The notes: generated by a model not told the origin, from the letters alone. A stretch of 64,000 bases of DNA from Phlegmacium glaucopus (GCA_015039465.1 MU130623.1:241402-305401), one strand, 5' to 3'. Counted from the stretch's first letter, positions 21,239-33,697 are shown. Translations and numbers: made by a program.

Positions 21239-23001
21239 TTGCTAGTGATTTCCTTCTCCAGTACATGTGCTGGATTGTGGATATGTCAACATAGAGCCAG
21301 CTCAGGTGCTGGAAAACTAGAGTGGCTGGAAGTGGTTGCTCTAGCCGGTCTAGCAGCATGCTATTTTCCTGATGTAATCAGTCGTTCAGACTATGCTAAA
21401 TCAAGCTCAACCGTCTCTCCACCAGTACCAACCAGCTCGAAAGCTTCCCAAAGCTGTATGAAAACTCAACCAACAAAATGCCTCTCTAAGGCTACCTCTA
21501 TTCCATCCGCACGCGTAACTAGGGCCAGCGCTTGTGCTTCAAGATTATCAACCAAGAGGACAGCGCCAACTGACCATAATTCCGATATCCTGCCTCAGAA
21601 GCGTGTCAAAAAGAGTTTTGAGCAGTCTAGCGCTATAGCCAGCATCCAGGATAACTTAGACCTACAGTGCGCAAGTCATGCATTAGAACTATTATCGCAT
21701 GGAGGCCTACGGAACTATGTTATCGCAGCTGCCATAACTGATCGAACCATCGAACTGCTATATTACGATCGCTCTATCATCATTAAATCATCTCCCATCG
21801 ACTTCGTCAATGATGTCTCATGTTTTATAGCCATGTTGAAGGGCTTTACAATGCTTACCCCCTCCCAGTGGGGTTATGAACCACTCGTGAAATCTCCCCA
21901 CATCTCTCACCCCTCACCTTTGGGTGAAGGTCTCAATATTTCGCTCGACATTCTTCAAGGCCAGACGATCACATTGTGCGACGGAAAGGTCCTTGAGCTA
22001 GGAAAAACTGCATACCACCAGCATGGTCTCATCGGTCGTGGTACTTGGGTAGTCAGAGGGAATTTGCAGAATGTGAATGAGCAAAACAGGTCCAGCGACG
22101 TCGATGACACATGGGATCGAGGACTCATTGTCAAGCTCAGCTGGTCATCAAAGCCCAGGAAATCCGAAGATATAATCATCAACGAAGCGCGTAGCCATGC
22201 AAAAGCTTGTGGAGATATGTGGGTGCTTGATCACCTCCCAAATATCCTCCATGCGCAGGACATCGATCGAACTGCTGAAGAGCCTGTTAAGGGCCTGATC
22301 GAACTTCTAGGTGATAGTTACGAGCCACGCGTATTGCGGCTTCTTGTCCTGGAGGAGCTTACCCCGATCACTAAGCTCGGTACTGCACCGGTCCTAGCAG
22401 AAGCTTTTCGTGGTATTTTTCAGTGTGAGCGTTAGCCTCCCTCTATAAATAATGTTCTTACCCTCCCCTAGGCTATGAGTGGCTCTATACCAAGCCAGGC
22501 ATTTTTCACCGTGACATCAGTGTTAATAACATGATGTACCGCGAGAAAGATGGGAAAATATTTGGAGTTCTCAACGATTATGATCTTGCCATTTTCAAGT
22601 CAAACAACGCCCCTAGCTCCAAGACCCGCATTGGTACCAAGCCGTTCATGGCTGTAGATCTTCTTGGCAACCCAGCTGATGCCGATGTACATCGATACCG
22701 TCACGATCTAGAGTCCATGTTCTATGTCATTGTGTATGTGACATCACGATACCACGAGGGCCACGAAATCGTTAATCCTCCATTACAACACTGGGAGGAA
22801 TTTGGAGAAAGCGCGCTGAAAGCAGAAAAGAAAGCATTCCTCAGTGATCCGCCTCCTCCCTCAACTCCCCTTTTTGATAATTTTCATATTTGGATTAACT
22901 TGATGAGAAAAGCGCTGCTGGAAGGTCGTTCTGCTCATACCGACCACACGATAAAGCTACAACGCACGGAAGTTAGAAGTAACCTTCTCACATTTGATTG
23001 A
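21239..23001 (+). CDS. FunK1-type fungal protein kinase
   Basis: Two visible exons, 21239-22424 and 22472-23001 (47-nt intron, codon TGC split across it). The frame is open from 21239, but the first in-frame ATG is only at 21458, so an upstream exon or the ATG at 21458 supplies the start. Kinase motifs: VKLSW (lysine), LLVLEELTPI (hinge), FHRDISVNNMM (catalytic loop), LNDYDLAI (DFG equivalent), then RIGTKPFMAVDLL (activation segment) and YRHDLESMFYV. HRDxSxNN and DxD are hallmarks of the FunK1 family, which is expanded in Agaricomycetes and of unclear physiological role. A basic Ser/Thr-rich segment with PQKRVKK precedes the kinase. It lies 270 bp downstream of the split gene on the same strand. 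No lesion was seen. Confidence 0.85.
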
Positions 23002-23994
23002 GAGACTTTGGGTGGTCACCTGTCTTTCGAAACATTTCGTGCAATCCTCAATAATCCAATCATGTAATATCTTACAGCCATTTGCGGAACCTTGGGTAGG
23101 GCTGTTTTCTTCTAGAAACTTGCCCGTTTAAATTCGGGTAGTATTCATAGATAGCTCACTCATTTCGTTGTGTATTACTCCGATATAAATATACATGTAT
23201 TGGATGTTCTTGGTGTCTCAAAAGTGCGAAGCACTTTCCCGGCCAATACTCCTGGATCCCGGGACAGGGTGTCAAGACGTGGGCCTCGCCACACGTTAAA
23301 AAACGGTGACTCTGGCCCGAGCTGGCCGAGCGTCGATTAGGATTAGATACTATAGATCCATCAGCGGTTTGTGCGCCAGAGCATTTCCCTTTGCAGAATC
23401 CAATCAACATTGCCCGCAACGCTATCCTGCGTGGCCGCTCGAAGCGCATTCCGAGCCTTGCTACCCACGAGCTGCTAAGGTATGCCTTATTGGCCTACTC
23501 CACCGTCCTATTCCAGAGTTTAAAAGCGGCGTCGACTTGTAGTGTCAGATATTCTTGTCTCTCATGATAAGGCCGCTTCTCTTCTTCAAGTGACCTTCCC
23601 GTTCCCGTTCCCGCTTAAGCGTTGCACACTTTATGGTATAGACTCCCTAGCTGCTGCAGCCCTTCCATTAATGTAGAGCCAATGCTACGTCCTCAAGATA
23701 TCACTCTTAGTACATAGAGTTGAGGTTACACCCTAACTCTCCCTCCTACCCGATGTTCGGGATCCGTATCCCACCACTTCATCGACATGATCTTATTTTG
23801 ACATTTCGACATTACCATATTCTATACCGAAGCCTGCCAACAACAGTGGGAGACAGAAAAAGTCTTCGAAACCGCACAAAAGAACAAATATATGTCTACT
23901 CATTAGACTTGAAGTCCTGCCCGCCATTCGTTCACTTGTTCTTGATGTGGATGAACCCCCCATTGTGATGATTCAGGAAATTTGCAGTCTTAAC
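23002..23994. other. Intergenic, no gene recognised
   Basis: Separates convergent genes. Small frames (for example 23156-23449 minus) lack domains. No tRNA-like B box with a matching A box was found. Confidence 0.4.
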
Positions 23995-25444
23995 TCAAAT
24001 TGCTGAACGTACACAATGAGACAAGGGAGAACATGACAAACCTGGACAGTCGGGTGCAAGCCCAAGCTCCTCGAGCAAATTTTCATCATCGGAATCAAGG
24101 TCAAAATCTGCACCCAACATGATTAGATCACAAGCAGCGAGCATGATCAACAGACTTACCACGACCTGAGATCAGGTACTGCCCATGTTCCCTGCGTTCT
24201 TCCAATGTTGCATTGACGCCAGGGCACCTGACCCCGCGGGGGAGTCTAGAAGCTCGAAAGGTATCTTCGTCCGCTTCCTCGACATGCGCTCGAATCCCTA
24301 GCTCCATATCGATATCTTGTTGATCTTGCAGTGCACGCGGTGTAACTTCCATCGCTCCAACTGCGCGCCGGTGATAAGGCTCCGAAGTCACCTCAGGCTC
24401 CCAGTAGATCAAGTCCACAAGCTTGATAGTCTGCTCAATGAGCTCCTGGACATCTGGCGACAGGGCATCCACCAAAGCCATCCTCTTATAGCGTCGGAAT
24501 TTGATTTCGGCATTCAAAACGACGAGGAAGACGTTTAGTGGCAACGACCCAGAACGGTCTGCCTCGGAAGCAAAAGCTGGAAGACGCGGAGAGTCCGGCG
24601 TTCCAGGAGATTCGCGGAGTGTACGGTCGTGCCCGATAACATAGCTTTTCCCGTATACCTGCCCGTTCGTTTGAGAGTAGACGGTAAGATCACTCCCTTT
24701 GGGGAGGAAATGTTCAGGGTGGAGTACCACCATTTCATACTCGGCGTTCACGACCGGGGGTCTGAGTAGCTAGAGGAAGAAAGTCAAGACGTGTCTTATG
24801 AATTGAAACAAAGGAAGACTGACACCAAACGACCGAATGTACCCTTCCCCTTGGTCAAATCGATTCTGCCAATTGCGGTTCTCTTCTTCAACCATTTTTA
24901 TAAGTTGCTTGAGGGTTGCTAGAGAGGCCGTAACAGCGAAGAAACCGAATTTGTCGAAGCAGACGTGCAACATCCGATCAACTGCGGTGAACATGGATCA
25001 ACCAAACGATATCGCAATGAAAATCAAGGTTTTACGATTCGTGAGGTTGGACGTATCATTTAAATTGAAACGGACGTGAACAACGCCGAGTCTTTTCAGG
25101 AATTCCTCCTGTTTAGATGGAATGAAACCACGCAAAGCAGAGGAATGGCCACGTACAATCGTTCGTTTACGAGAAGGATCCTTCCTCACTGCGTTGACCC
25201 AGTGCGCTCTTTCAAGAGTATAAGAAGGCCGTTTAGTTATGAAGCAACACTCCGCTCGGCTGATGTTACGACGGGTCTCACGAGCCGTGGTACTCGCATC
25301 ACTGGAGGCTTGGGAAGGCGCGCCCGCGGAGTGATCCCGAACAAGTTCTGCGACATCGAATTCATGGACAGCTACCACCTTGTTGTAAGCGAAAGTCGTC
25401 GATAACTTTCTATTGGATGAACCGGTGACAAGGAGAGTGGACAT
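23995..25444 (-). CDS. HNH-endonuclease-like protein
   Basis: Start MSTLLVTGSSNRKL at 25444. Exon 1 runs to about 25015 and contains ECCFITKRPSYTLERAHWVN. An intron leads to LDRMLHVCFDKFGFFAVTAS. Later exons are NAEYEMVVLHPEHFLPKG... to HGQYLISGRG and, after an intron, DFDLDSDDENLLEELGLAPDC, ending at 23995. The three HNH elements are visible: AH (first His), an Asn block SNLTNLDRMLH, and H-x3-D in LHVCFDKF. Basidiomycete genomes carry many host-encoded HNH proteins of this layout without known targets. The exon junction near 24770-24840 could not be resolved in frame with a standard donor, so one exon border is uncertain. Confidence 0.6.
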
Positions 25445-25647
25445 GACTACGAAAAGACTGAAAGTTCGCGTCAGCGTTGTTGATGTCCGGATGATCAACA
25501 CATCGGGGCAGCATGAATTGTCTGTTGTTTTCTTGCGCCGTTTTGCTTTACCCTTTGGACTCTGCATTCCGGTCCAAATATATGACAATAAAGAAGAGTA
25601 TATTTCCTCGTTAGGCGTGTACTACACTACAAAACAGAACCAGTGAA

Positions 25648-27206
25648 TCAAGATTTAATCCATGCATGTTCGAGCAATTCAGCAGCACTAGCTCGGTCTG
25701 AAGGCTTCAACCGCAACATCGACTGCAAAAAATCGATACAAAGTGGCTTGTCAACATTGTCCAAAACACGATAGGCATCCAGAGCCTGCTCCAGATTCCG
25801 AATGTTCTGAACCTGGATGGATAGATGGCCTAGATAAAATTTATCTCTATCAATATTTCTCCTTGGTAATCATCGACGAAATAACTAACCTTCGGGCGTA
25901 AAATATTTTTCAAAGTGCTTCCCCTTCCGGACGTATGTGAGATCGAAATCTTCCCCGGCAATGATGGGCATATGAGCAAGATGATAGCTTTCAGCGCTCC
26001 ATGTGGGCCCGCTCCGTGGGGTAAAGAGCCATTTTCCGGTGAGAAACTCAAATAACTAAAAATTGTCGTACTGTAACACAACGTTGAATTGTTAAGAAGT
26101 TGAAAAGAGGATTTGCTTACCAAGCATCCCAAATTCCAGATGTCTGCACTGGTATGCCAACCGTTACCCAGGATAACCTCTGGGGCGCGCAATGCATAGG
26201 GCTAAATGATGGCCGCATGAGGGCCGTCCACCATCGTTGCTAAATAACAAATCGAGGTGAGATCTATGTGTGTGAGAAGTGTCTGACAGTCATTGCTCAC
26301 CAGTCCCGAAATCTGTCAACAGGATCTCGTAGTTGGATTGTAAGTGATTTGCATTCTGTAAGTTATCAAGACTGAATGGAATGATCGGACGGGATAATAC
26401 AACAGGTGGGGAAGATTCAGGCATGGGTGGTAATACCTCCAATTCCGATACCTCAGTTGTGTACCGTTGAAGGGCTTCTTCTGCATTCGGAAGCGCGATA
26501 AGAATATTGTCTGGTTTGAGGTCTTTCGGAGCAGCAAGAGTTGGGGTAAGAAATTATATGGCAAGCGGCAGATGCAACAGCAATCTTACCTATCCGGCAT
26601 TCACGATGAAGAAAGTCCAAAGCAACTAATAGTTGCCTAGCGATATCTTTGACAAAGGGAACAGGCATATTTTGACCAGGATGATAAACAGAACCATTGA
26701 AAACCCCCAAAGCCTCGAAGACGAGGCAAAGATGGGGTCCATGACGATCCGTGACTGTAAAGTTGTCTAGCAAAGTGGCGATATGTTTGCGACCAGGATA
26801 GGCTTTCACATGGGTGTTGATGCGCTGGAGAATATCGAGCTCATTCGCTAGCCCTGCCTTGGACCTCTGTCGCATGAGTAGACAGTATTTTGACAGCGAC
26901 ATAGCATTGATGAGCATGACGTTGTCTACTTGCAGCAGAAGACAAAATGAGGAAGTGGAACAGGCATCTTGATATGATATGCGCTCACCCCATATCTCGC
27001 GCGAGCCAAACACTGGAATGGATCCCCCATCCCAGCTTGCCAATCAAGGTGTATCTTGAATTAAGATTCGATGTTAAAGTTGCTGCGTAAAACCCGCCCT
27101 TCTCAGCGACGGAGAGTCCAAGATGTTCCTCAGGGAATTTTAATCTTTCCTTGGGCGATCTACGAAGGGATTGAAGCGCGCGGCCGAAAGCACTGAGAGT
27201 GTTCAT
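25648..27206 (-). pseudogene. SRPK-like protein kinase, decayed
   Basis: Exon 1 starts MNTLSAFGRALQSLRRSP at 27206 and carries the glycine loop LIGKLGWGIHSSVWLARD. Next come YVAVKILSTHATEVQ (Lys), NELDILQRINTHVKAYPGRK, HLCLVFEALGVF, LLVALDFLHREC, DLKPDNILIALPNAEE, ILLTDFGT, then YALRAPEVILGNGWHTSADI, WNLGCLV and a C-terminus HAWIKS. Lesions: a one-base frame change between ATEVQGRA and NELDIL (about 26855); an in-frame TAG at 26207 where this family has Gln-Pro before the APE motif; and a catalytic loop reading CRIDLKPDN, lacking the usual HT before D. Family and layout are clear, function is probably lost. Confidence 0.75.
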
Positions 27207-27499
27207 GGTACAGGAACCGAACACGGCACTGCAGTCTGCACTGCGCCGTGTTACTTAACCAAATATTAATAATAATTACTAAGCATTGCTTCTTTCGTCA
27301 TTGCCACAAACCCACTTCGGAACATTTCACTCTCGGTGGATGAATTCCTCAATAGAACCTGTTTTTGGATCTACCTTGTGCTGTCGGCTGTGCTTATTCC
27401 GAGCGCGGTGAATCCAAACTTGAGCCTAGGAACTTGGAAAGTAGGAAGTAGGTTCCAGGACCCTAAAGATGGGCACTCAAAAGTCTCACCAATCTGCGT

Positions 27500-27660
27500 A
27501 CTGTATAGGGATCCACAATGTCACCGTATCGATGGCATAGGGGTCCCGTAAATACTGTCACCATACTCGTCCCGTTGGCCCTCAAAGACAGTGCTTTACG
27601 GGACAGTATACGGCACGGAGGTCACCCCTATATCACCGTATAAGTACGGTTACATGGCGG
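27500..27660. repeat. Foldback repeat (MITE-like)
   Basis: GTCCCGTAAATACTGTC (27543-27559) pairs with GACAGTGCTTTACGGGAC (27587-27604) with small mismatches around a 27-nt loop. Further out, CGATGGCATAGGGGT pairs imperfectly with ACCCCTATATCACCG. Related CGTACCGTACCG-type sequence occurs at about 27985-28005. No ORF. Confidence 0.55.
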
Positions 27661-28226
27661 TTTTCCCATATCGCAGCTTTTCTGAGCACCTTCCCCTGTC
27701 ATCTTTTTAGAATAGAAAACAAAATGAACTGGACAAGGACAGGACCTTCGACAACTTAACCCAAATATTTTTATTCGGACCCAATCTGTGTCTTAAAGTT
27801 CGAAAGCATCGTGTGAATAATTTTGACTGACTTAGTCTCTTAGATTTGTCTTCAGAGGCCTTTCTTTGATCATTTTCAATCCAAGGTGTTATTTAAGAAG
27901 ATCAGGTAAGGGTATCTTATGCAAAAATTGTAATATAAATCACAAAAGCCAACAGGTATGCCCATACGGCCGTGAATGGGCCCGTACCGTACCGTTGCCA
28001 TAACTTTTTTACTATTGAGGATGAACGACGTTCATCGGAGGTCTTCTACGCAGTGCACCAGTAATCATTTTGAGGCATGGATCGCTGGAAGTTGAAGTAA
28101 GGTGTCATGCGTGTGTGTTCGAACAGAGATGCATATGGCTAGTTTGGGTTTGCAACTTTTTGACGGCGCCTAAAGTCTGATTTCAGCAACTTCTAGATCT
28201 ATACGTAAGGTAGTACGTCTATGGTA
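27661..28226. other. Intergenic, no gene recognised
   Basis: AT-rich spacer downstream of the reductase gene. No coding frame with domain content. Confidence 0.4.
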
Positions 28227-31200
28227 TTATATCAAAAATCCTTGTTTCTCCCAATAATCACAATACTCCTCCAAGTGTTTCCTATCAAGCGCGGTACTCC
28301 TCACTAGTGTCGGCGAATCCAATTTCGCATTTGTCGTCCTAAGGATAACCACACCTGAAGCCATACGAATAAAATCGTGTTTCAAATATTGCATAATTTT
28401 CAGAGCATAGTTTCGCTCTTGGTCATTTCCGAGTCCCTGCACTCGGGCAAGCCACATCGCGAAAGGAATGATGGGAAGTGGCTGTAAATGGACTTCGTCG
28501 TTATTTGAGCCAAGAATTGACGCGAGATTTCCAAGAACGCCTTGCCAAGACTGGCGAGATGGGTTCTCCACGTGATAGATGGGCTGGAAAGCGGAAGAGA
28601 AGAGAAGTTCGGTGAGCACTACTGCTGCACGATTAACCGGCATCCATGATAATGACTAGGTAAAAAATTAATGGTTAGAAAACATGCTGGGAGTAAATAT
28701 AAAAATGTATTGAAGCACTGACTCCTTCGATATGTGGCAGTGCTTTGATCATTTTCGACGTGCGGACGATAATCGGGAAATGTTCTGTCTCATTCCAAGC
28801 TCCTGATTGTTCCGGGCCCGTCATCTGGCCGATACGAACCGAGGACGTGCGCAGCAATGGCATCTTGGAATCATCAGCTTTGCCGAAGAGCTCGTTGGCC
28901 TTCAACAAAATCTCCTCGCACACCCATTTACTCTCAGGATACCCAAAATCATCCGTACTACGCGGGTCGAGGGCGACTTCCGGTACATCGACCGGTCTTG
29001 AAGGATTCGCGATGGGATATCTACCAACGACCGCGATAGAAGAGGTAAATAGCAACCTCTTTGGTTCGGTTGCATCGGGATTGAGGCTATCGGGACCTTG
29101 AACTGCGCTGCGCAGGCAGAGTTGAATAAGGTTGCAGACTATTTTCATCTGACTTTCCAGAGAGGAAAGAGTTCGATTGAAGTCGACAGGCCAGGCGGTG
29201 TGGATGATGTGCGTGATAGAGAACAGCTATGCGATTACCGTATTCGTCAATATATAATTGCCAATTTGGCACATGTTTTGCAAGATACTCACGTCCTCAT
29301 ACTGCCCAGCATCTAGACCGAGATTTGCTTGACTGGTATTCGCTCCGATGTAGACAACTTTGCGCCACTCCTGCTCCTTCATGACACCGCCCCTCTTCTG
29401 CATTGCCTTAACTTGATAGTCATGTGCGCCAACACGAGGTCGATTAAGACAAAAGATTTTGCTGATAGTTGAATCTGCTGCGAATTTCGAGAGTAGCATA
29501 CAGCCGAGGCTACCTGTGGAACCCGTTAATAAAACCACTTTCGTATCAACACCACGACAGGTCGTGGAATTGGCAGGGCGTCCACGAGCAGCAGAAATTA
29601 GATTGCCATATCCTTTAATTTCATCAACATAACGCTCAACCATCTTGAGCATATCGCCAATCCTTCTAGTCTCTCTATCCATGGGTGCAATGTCGAACGA
29701 CCTGTCATTCATACCACCAAGCATAATATACGTCATAGCATGCGTCAACTTATCCACTGACGAGTACTGGAAAACAAAGTCGAGAGGAAGCTTCCTTGCG
29801 ACGGTTGCTGAATTTGACGTGGCTCTGAGGGCGTTTTGTAAAGCTAGACGAAGACGCACGGCTTGCAGACTGTCCATTCCGACATCAAAAAAATCAATAG
29901 AGTCTCCTGCAGGCGAAGAAATGGAGTCTGCCTTGAGATGGCTGCTTGATAGAATGAGTCTTCTAATCGCTTTCCGGAGCCCCTCGTCTCCCTCCTTATC
30001 CTTTGGCATTGGCAAGGGATCAACACTGGCAAATTCGCCCTTGTCGTAGCAGTGCTTGATCTCCTCCTCAAAAGCAGCATAATTCGCCTTGCGTGCGACA
30101 GTGCCTTTAGCGGTGCGTAATAGAGGCTTAGAGCACGAATAAGTGAGGATAATCATGTTCATGGAGATCTTGCCATGTGCGTCCGTGACTGCGTTCCCGC
30201 GCTCGACGTATGGCGTGAAACTCTTCAAAAACTTGTACTCCCAGTCCGCGGAGGAGTATTCGGTCACAAACGCCTCCGAGATCTCCACCAACAGTCCTAG
30301 CGAGGCCCGAGCATCGCCGAAGACCAACACATCCTTGACAGCTGGGTGTTCTGCAGTGGTCTTCTCGAGAGTGGTCGGTCGCACCTTCTCTCCGGTGGCT
30401 AGCACAATCAGATCGTCTGTGCGGCCAAGGATGCGGACCTGGGCCGGTTGGAAAGTTGGATGCATCTCGAGTGAGTCTTGAATATTGAAGGGTTCGCTCC
30501 AGCCATGGGGGTGCCCGATGACTCTGTATGAGCGGGTTGAAGCGTCTAACAACTCAAATTCGAGACCAATATCGTCACGCGGCAAGAAGTAATGCCAGTC
30601 GTACTCTGGTGGAATGGGGTGAATGAGGGAAATGGAGCCTATCTCTGTCGCTCCTGAATCGGAATCAAATCATTTAGTGTTCTGACGGGAGAAAGAGTCT
30701 TGCATACGACAACTAACCCCAATGAGTAAGCAGTTTCACGCCATTCGCCACGAGCTTTTCCCCAATATGTTCCTTCATGGGTGCAGCACCAATAGCAATG
30801 AAATCTAACGTTTGCAAAACAGGAAGCGCATTTAACTCCTTCATGATCAACATATCCTCTAGAATCGAGGGAACAGTTACCATGAAACGCGCTTTGGTAG
30901 AGGTTAGTGTGGACAGAGTTGAGCGTGCTGTTGGGATTATGGACGCCGGTGGTAAGACGCAGGGCATGCCAATCGAAAGCGCCAAAGACGGAGCGAGGAG
31001 ACCCAAACCCTGATTCGCAAGCAAGAGTCAGTGGCTTGAACCGAAAATAAATGTATTTCTTGTTGCAACTGATGTGATATACCGGAGGCGTGGATACGTT
31101 GCACGCGAAGGGTTCGTTTTGCTCCGGCATGCGGTGACAGGTGGCGTAAACGAGAAGGTACGAAGGTGACTGATAGATGGGTTTCGGAAGTCCAGTAGTT

Positions 31201-31891
31201 CCAGATGAGTGCATGATAACGGCGCCAAGCTCGTGTCGCTCCATGTGAATATACGCAGGAGGCACTTGTAAGCCCGCATGAGCCGGATGTTCATGATCCA
31301 CAAAGTCTTCGTAACCCAATGCCTCTGTAAATGATAGCTTTTGCTCTGCGTTAAAATCGGAAGGCTCTGCAAGCAACTCGCTGGTCTCTGTTAAGAGATG
31401 TGATGTTTGGGTATTGACGAGTACGGTAGATGTGGACGTGGTCTTGAGAAGATGGGCAATCGCAATAGGAGTTAGTCGTGCAGATAAACATAGAACCTAT
31501 AGGAAGATAATCCCAGGGCTTAGTTTGTGACAATCATCGTTTCTTCAGTACTTACGGGTGTACCGAGACGCAGCAGTGCAGCAATGTAGATGAAGATTGT
31601 GATATCACTGCCGAGCAGGATACCCACAGGAGCAGGGTACTTTTCGCCTTCCTTACGACCGTTTGTGCTTCCTGAAGCAAGTAGCCAGGCGCAACATCGT
31701 TCCACTGCGGCTTGAAGTTGCGCGAATGTGATCTGACAAGGTGTAGAGCCTTCTCTGGCGCGGATTTGCAGACAGAATATGGCATGTGGGTTGTGTACTG
31801 CATTGAATTCTATGAGTTCTGGCAGTCCGTTTATGCCCTCTGGCTTGTCAGGGATGTAACCAAGGTTCAAGTGTGGGCGGCGGAAGACCAT
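28227..31891 (-). CDS. NRPS-like adenylate-forming reductase (A-T-R, carboxylic acid reductase type)
   Basis: Start ACCATGG at 31891 (MVFRRPHLNLGYIPDKPEGI), roughly 1050 residues. Adenylation domain: HSSGTTGLPKPI (ATP-binding A3), HWGATEIGS (A5), GRTDDLIVLATGEKVRP (A8). Thiolation domain: FFDVGMDSLQAVRLRL (phosphopantetheine Ser in GMDSL). NADPH-dependent reductase domain: VVLLTGSTGSLGCMLLSKF (TGxxGxxG), LLFTSSIAVVG (catalytic Ser region), YPESKWVCEEIL (YxxxK). Introns at about 31500-31555, 31015-31085, 30657-30720, 29258-29310 and 28640-28705 are phase-consistent. Such enzymes activate a carboxylic acid as its adenylate, load it on the carrier arm and release an aldehyde (or alcohol). The substrate cannot be read here. 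No other tailoring enzyme is adjacent. It would need a phosphopantetheinyl transferase from elsewhere. Confidence 0.9.
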
Positions 31892-31954
31892 GGTGTTGAC
31901 AGTGGCTGCCTCCTGCACAACGTGTAGGATAAAGTGGGGAATCTGAACTTATGG

Positions 31955-31965
31955 CGCGTATATAA
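31955..31965 (-). promoter_or_regulatory. Probable TATA box of the reductase gene
   Basis: TTTATATA on the minus strand about 70 bp upstream of the ATG at 31891, in an otherwise GC-moderate region. Confidence 0.45.
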
Positions 31966-32543
31966 AGGGACAGTCATTGTCCGAGTCTATTGGTATATTG
32001 AAGGGGTGAGCCAGGCACGTAAAGTTGTGAGGCGCTGACAACCGTATCAATACCCCACAACATTGGATCGGAGTAAGAAGTGGCTTGGTTGTTGTCAACT
32101 TGCTCATGACTTGCTATACCCTACACTGTACATGCATTGACAGCGCTCTACTTCAAGTAACAGTACCCCCCCAGGGTTATTCGACAGTTCCAGCACGACC
32201 AGAAAAACCATTTTTTTGTTCCTCGCACCTGGACCCTGAGACCTGCAGTTAACTTCACTTAGACAATGCTTGAGATATTGTTATTAGACATCAGATTATG
32301 TACTTAGCGCAGTAATTCAATAAAATGAGTTGGGACACGTCCTCCAGTTAATTGAACAGATCATTTTCAGGTCTAGAGCCTTTGGAAGAGTCTGATTAAG
32401 CCCAGATGAGCCATTTCGATCAGATGAAGCTAATGAGAGGGGGCAAACGCTTGATAAACCGTATATATGAAAATATGCTCAGAGAACAAACAGATGCGGC
32501 AGATGCAAGCAATGTAGAATATCCAGTATACAGCATGAAGAAT
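31966..32543. other. Intergenic, no gene recognised
   Basis: Upstream region of the reductase and 3' flank of the uS8 gene. It contains a CCCCCCC run near 32167. No coding signal. Confidence 0.4.
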
Positions 32544-33305
32544 CTAGTACACATATCCCAGGAGTTTTCCTCCCACAGCCTTACGACGAGCTTCTTCGTG
32601 GTCAAGGATTCCGGAAGAAGTGGTCTACCAAGTTCCACATAAAAAATTCGTCGCGAAAAACTGGACGGGTACACGTACGAGGATGAGATATCCGAAACCT
32701 CTAGCAGGCAACAACAAGTTGACCCAGGACTCGATTTGAGAGTGTTGGATGTTGAAGCGGGGAGAGATGACACCCGTTTTGTTGAGATGACCATTGAGTT
32801 GGATGACGATTTTGCCAGAGCGATGGTCATCGATGATCTCGAATTCACCAATGTAACCTGAGCAAAGAAATATTCAGTTAGAGTTTACGTTCAAAATAAT
32901 GATGGTAATAAAGTAAAAGAAGAATATAGTCTCCTTTGTGAACGCATATCCGTAGATGATTTGGGACACAGGCTGTAAGGTTTTCAGAGACAAAAGTACT
33001 TTTATATTTCGGAGCGTTAAAACGAAGGACGCGTGGAAGCGGTTATCGCGTCAATCGTAGTTATCACTCCGAGAAGCAGGAGGTAAAACATGTAAAAGTA
33101 TAGATTGCTCACCATGACGTTGCATGACGCTGAGGAATTTGACGACGACCTTGGATGAGGGTCGGATGAGCACCTGACGCTTTCCACGGCGTTCGGCGTT
33201 GACAATGTTGTTCAAGCAGTCGTTCTGGAAAACAAATAAGTGTTGATCTAAAGCATTCAATCAGGGAATCTTTTTCAGACTTACGAGGACAGATACGCGA
33301 ACCAT
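32544..33305 (-). CDS. RPS22: 40S ribosomal protein uS8 (S22/S15A)
   Basis: Four exons sum to 393 nt (130 residues plus stop): 33285-33305 (MVRVSVL), 33113-33224 ([20 protein letters not shown]...), 32679-32857 ([20 protein letters not shown]..., [21 protein letters not shown]), 32544-32624 ([15 protein letters not shown]...LLGYVY). Length and sequence match eukaryotic uS8 throughout. This small-subunit protein binds 18S rRNA helices and is needed for 40S assembly. All introns are GT-AG. It is transcribed divergently from eS17. A 7-codon first exon is typical of ribosomal protein genes. Confidence 0.97.
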
Positions 33306-33697
33306 TCTTGAGTTCTTGTTATTTTATTGATGTTGAGTTCAGGGTACTAGCAGACGGAAGAGAATAAGCGAGATCCAGAGCCCAGAGTGAGTGTCGTGCT
33401 ATGGAAAGCGCGAGTCAAACAGGCTTTTAAACGAATGGTTTTTCTTTTTAAAGCAATGAACCGCGAGGCTGTTCGACTATATGTTGATCTTAACTTTGGA
33501 TAATCACCTTGAAAGAGCCTTGAGGATCTTGAAGAACGGAGACGACGACAACGAAGAAGGATAAGCTGCAATTTTTTGGATTGTTTGTTCAGGTGTGTGG
33601 CTGGGTTTCGGCTGTACAGTACCAGACAAGCCACCTCGGGATTTACCGATACTCCCTTCACTCCTTTGTTTCTCAACGACGAAGATAACAATTCAAC
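33306..33697. promoter_or_regulatory. Shared divergent promoter of uS8 and eS17 genes
   Basis: Only 392 bp separate the two start codons. Pyrimidine-rich stretches on each coding strand near the starts (for example CTTCACTCCTTTGTTTCTC before eS17) resemble ribosomal-protein leader sequences. Co-regulation of the two genes is inferred from position. Confidence 0.6.

Noticed and set aside
24535..25646. Several plus- and minus-strand frames overlapping the HNH-like gene
   Set aside because: Shadows of the HNH-like exons. No domain content.
32420..32851. A 143-residue minus-strand frame over the 3' part of the uS8 gene
   Set aside because: Out of frame with uS8 exons 3 and 4, whose spliced product matches uS8 completely.
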